A DNA stretch of 64,000 nt, taken from positions 3,286,001 through 3,350,000 of the forward strand of contig NZ_JAEDAO010000001.1 of the NCBI RefSeq assembly GCF_016641735.1, in the 5' to 3' direction. The translations under genes were made by a program, and so were the position numbers. The first letter of the stretch is position 1. Each line of letters starts with the position of its first letter. Source of the DNA: Ramlibacter algicola (GTDB lineage Bacteria > Pseudomonadota > Gammaproteobacteria > Burkholderiales > Burkholderiaceae_C). Shown here piece by piece: positions 63,656-64,000 of the stretch. The notes beneath the pieces were generated by a model, which worked only from the letters and a program-made list of their open reading frames with translations, made no database searches and was not told the DNA's origin.

Positions 63656-64000
63656 TCAGTCGGCGACGCGCGGTACCGCACACACCTCGGCGCCGGGATC
63701 GTTCGGCACGACGGCGGCACGGTTCTTGGCCTCGGCAACGTCCAGGTCGCGCGGCAGCGGCGCGCCGTTCTTCACGGCCAGGATCTCGGCCATGACGCTC
63801 ACGGCGATCTCCGGCGGCGTCTTGCTGCCGATGTAGATGCCGATGGGTCCGCGCAGGCGGGCGAGCGACTCGTCGGTTTGCCCGAAGTGCTCGACCATGC
63901 GCTGCCGCCGGGCTTCGTTGTTGCGGCGGCTGCCGATCGCGCCGACGTAGAACGCGTCCGTCTCCAGCGCTTCCAGCAGCGCGAGGTCGTCGAGCTTGGG
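63656..64000 (-). CDS. XdhC-family protein, 5' end outside window
   Basis: The frame is open to the right edge, so only the last 114 residues are visible. The segment FYVGAIGSRRNN followed by LRGPIGIYIGSKTPPEIAVSVMAEILAVKNG is the Rossmann-like C-terminal domain of XdhC, a chaperone that helps insert molybdenum cofactor into xanthine dehydrogenase and related enzymes. Its enzyme partner must lie outside the window. A gap of 69 bases separates its stop from the small exported protein. Confidence 0.9.
   Translation of the reverse strand, partial: PKLDDLALLEALETDAFYVGAIGSRRNNEARRQRMVEHFGQTDESLARLRGPIGIYIGSKTPPEIAVSVMAEILAVKNGAPLPRDLDVAEAKNRAAVVPNDPGAEVCAVPRVAD

Overview
The window is one continuous stretch of high-GC chromosome with dense, short-spaced genes. 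It looks like a betaproteobacterium of the order Burkholderiales, most likely Comamonadaceae-like. The evidence is a tmRNA encoding the tag ANDERFALAA, a fused aroA-cmk gene, the ompA / gyrA-pheA-tyrA-aroA-rpsA-ihfB-lapAB-heptose gene order, a Bug-type periplasmic binding protein and TRAP genes. I cannot name the genus. I see no insertion sequence, phage, plasmid, CRISPR or rRNA gene, no ordinary tRNA, and no stretch of clearly foreign composition. Nearly everything is core or common metabolism. The two ends cut through genes: a sensor kinase at the left and an XdhC-family protein at the right.

Left third (1-25 kb). A hybrid histidine kinase is followed by an acyl-CoA ligase, a Bug binding protein with a glycerophosphodiesterase, and a minus-strand operon of SDR, thioesterase and an unusual TPR/PRMT7-like methyltransferase. 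Next come an ETF-quinone oxidoreductase and an S9 peptidase. The complete glycine cleavage operon gcvT-gcvH-gcvP sits behind a tandem glycine riboswitch. After it are a stress-type SDR, a second hybrid kinase, and the minus-strand genes for a CBS protein, chorismate synthase and an MFS permease.

Middle (24-44 kb). metY, an alpha/beta hydrolase and a cytochrome P450 are translationally coupled. Further on are a FAD-linked oxidase, thyA-folA, xthA, and the nitrogen-control block glnA plus DUF4124-ntrB-ntrC. glnA has a recognisable sigma-54 promoter and two upstream NtrC-like palindromes. Behind it lie a CinA-like gene, an EI24 protein, a sterol desaturase-like protein, a polysaccharide deacetylase and a beta-propeller protein.

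Right third (44-64 kb). The tmRNA gene is followed by gph, ubiG and ompA on the minus strand. A long plus-strand series then runs gyrA, pheA, tyrA, aroA-cmk, rpsA, ihfB, lapA, lapB, rfaE1, rfaD, linking DNA topology, aromatic amino acids, translation and LPS inner-core synthesis. A ComEA-like protein with a histone-H1-like tail, a TRAP transporter and a small secreted protein close the window.

Non-coding structure is the less expected part. There are two families of intergenic palindromic repeats (three copies each), a promoter for rpsA inside the cmk coding sequence, and a shared promoter layout with paired GTAGG motifs upstream of both ompA and a small orphan gene. I found no convincing new defence or mobile system.
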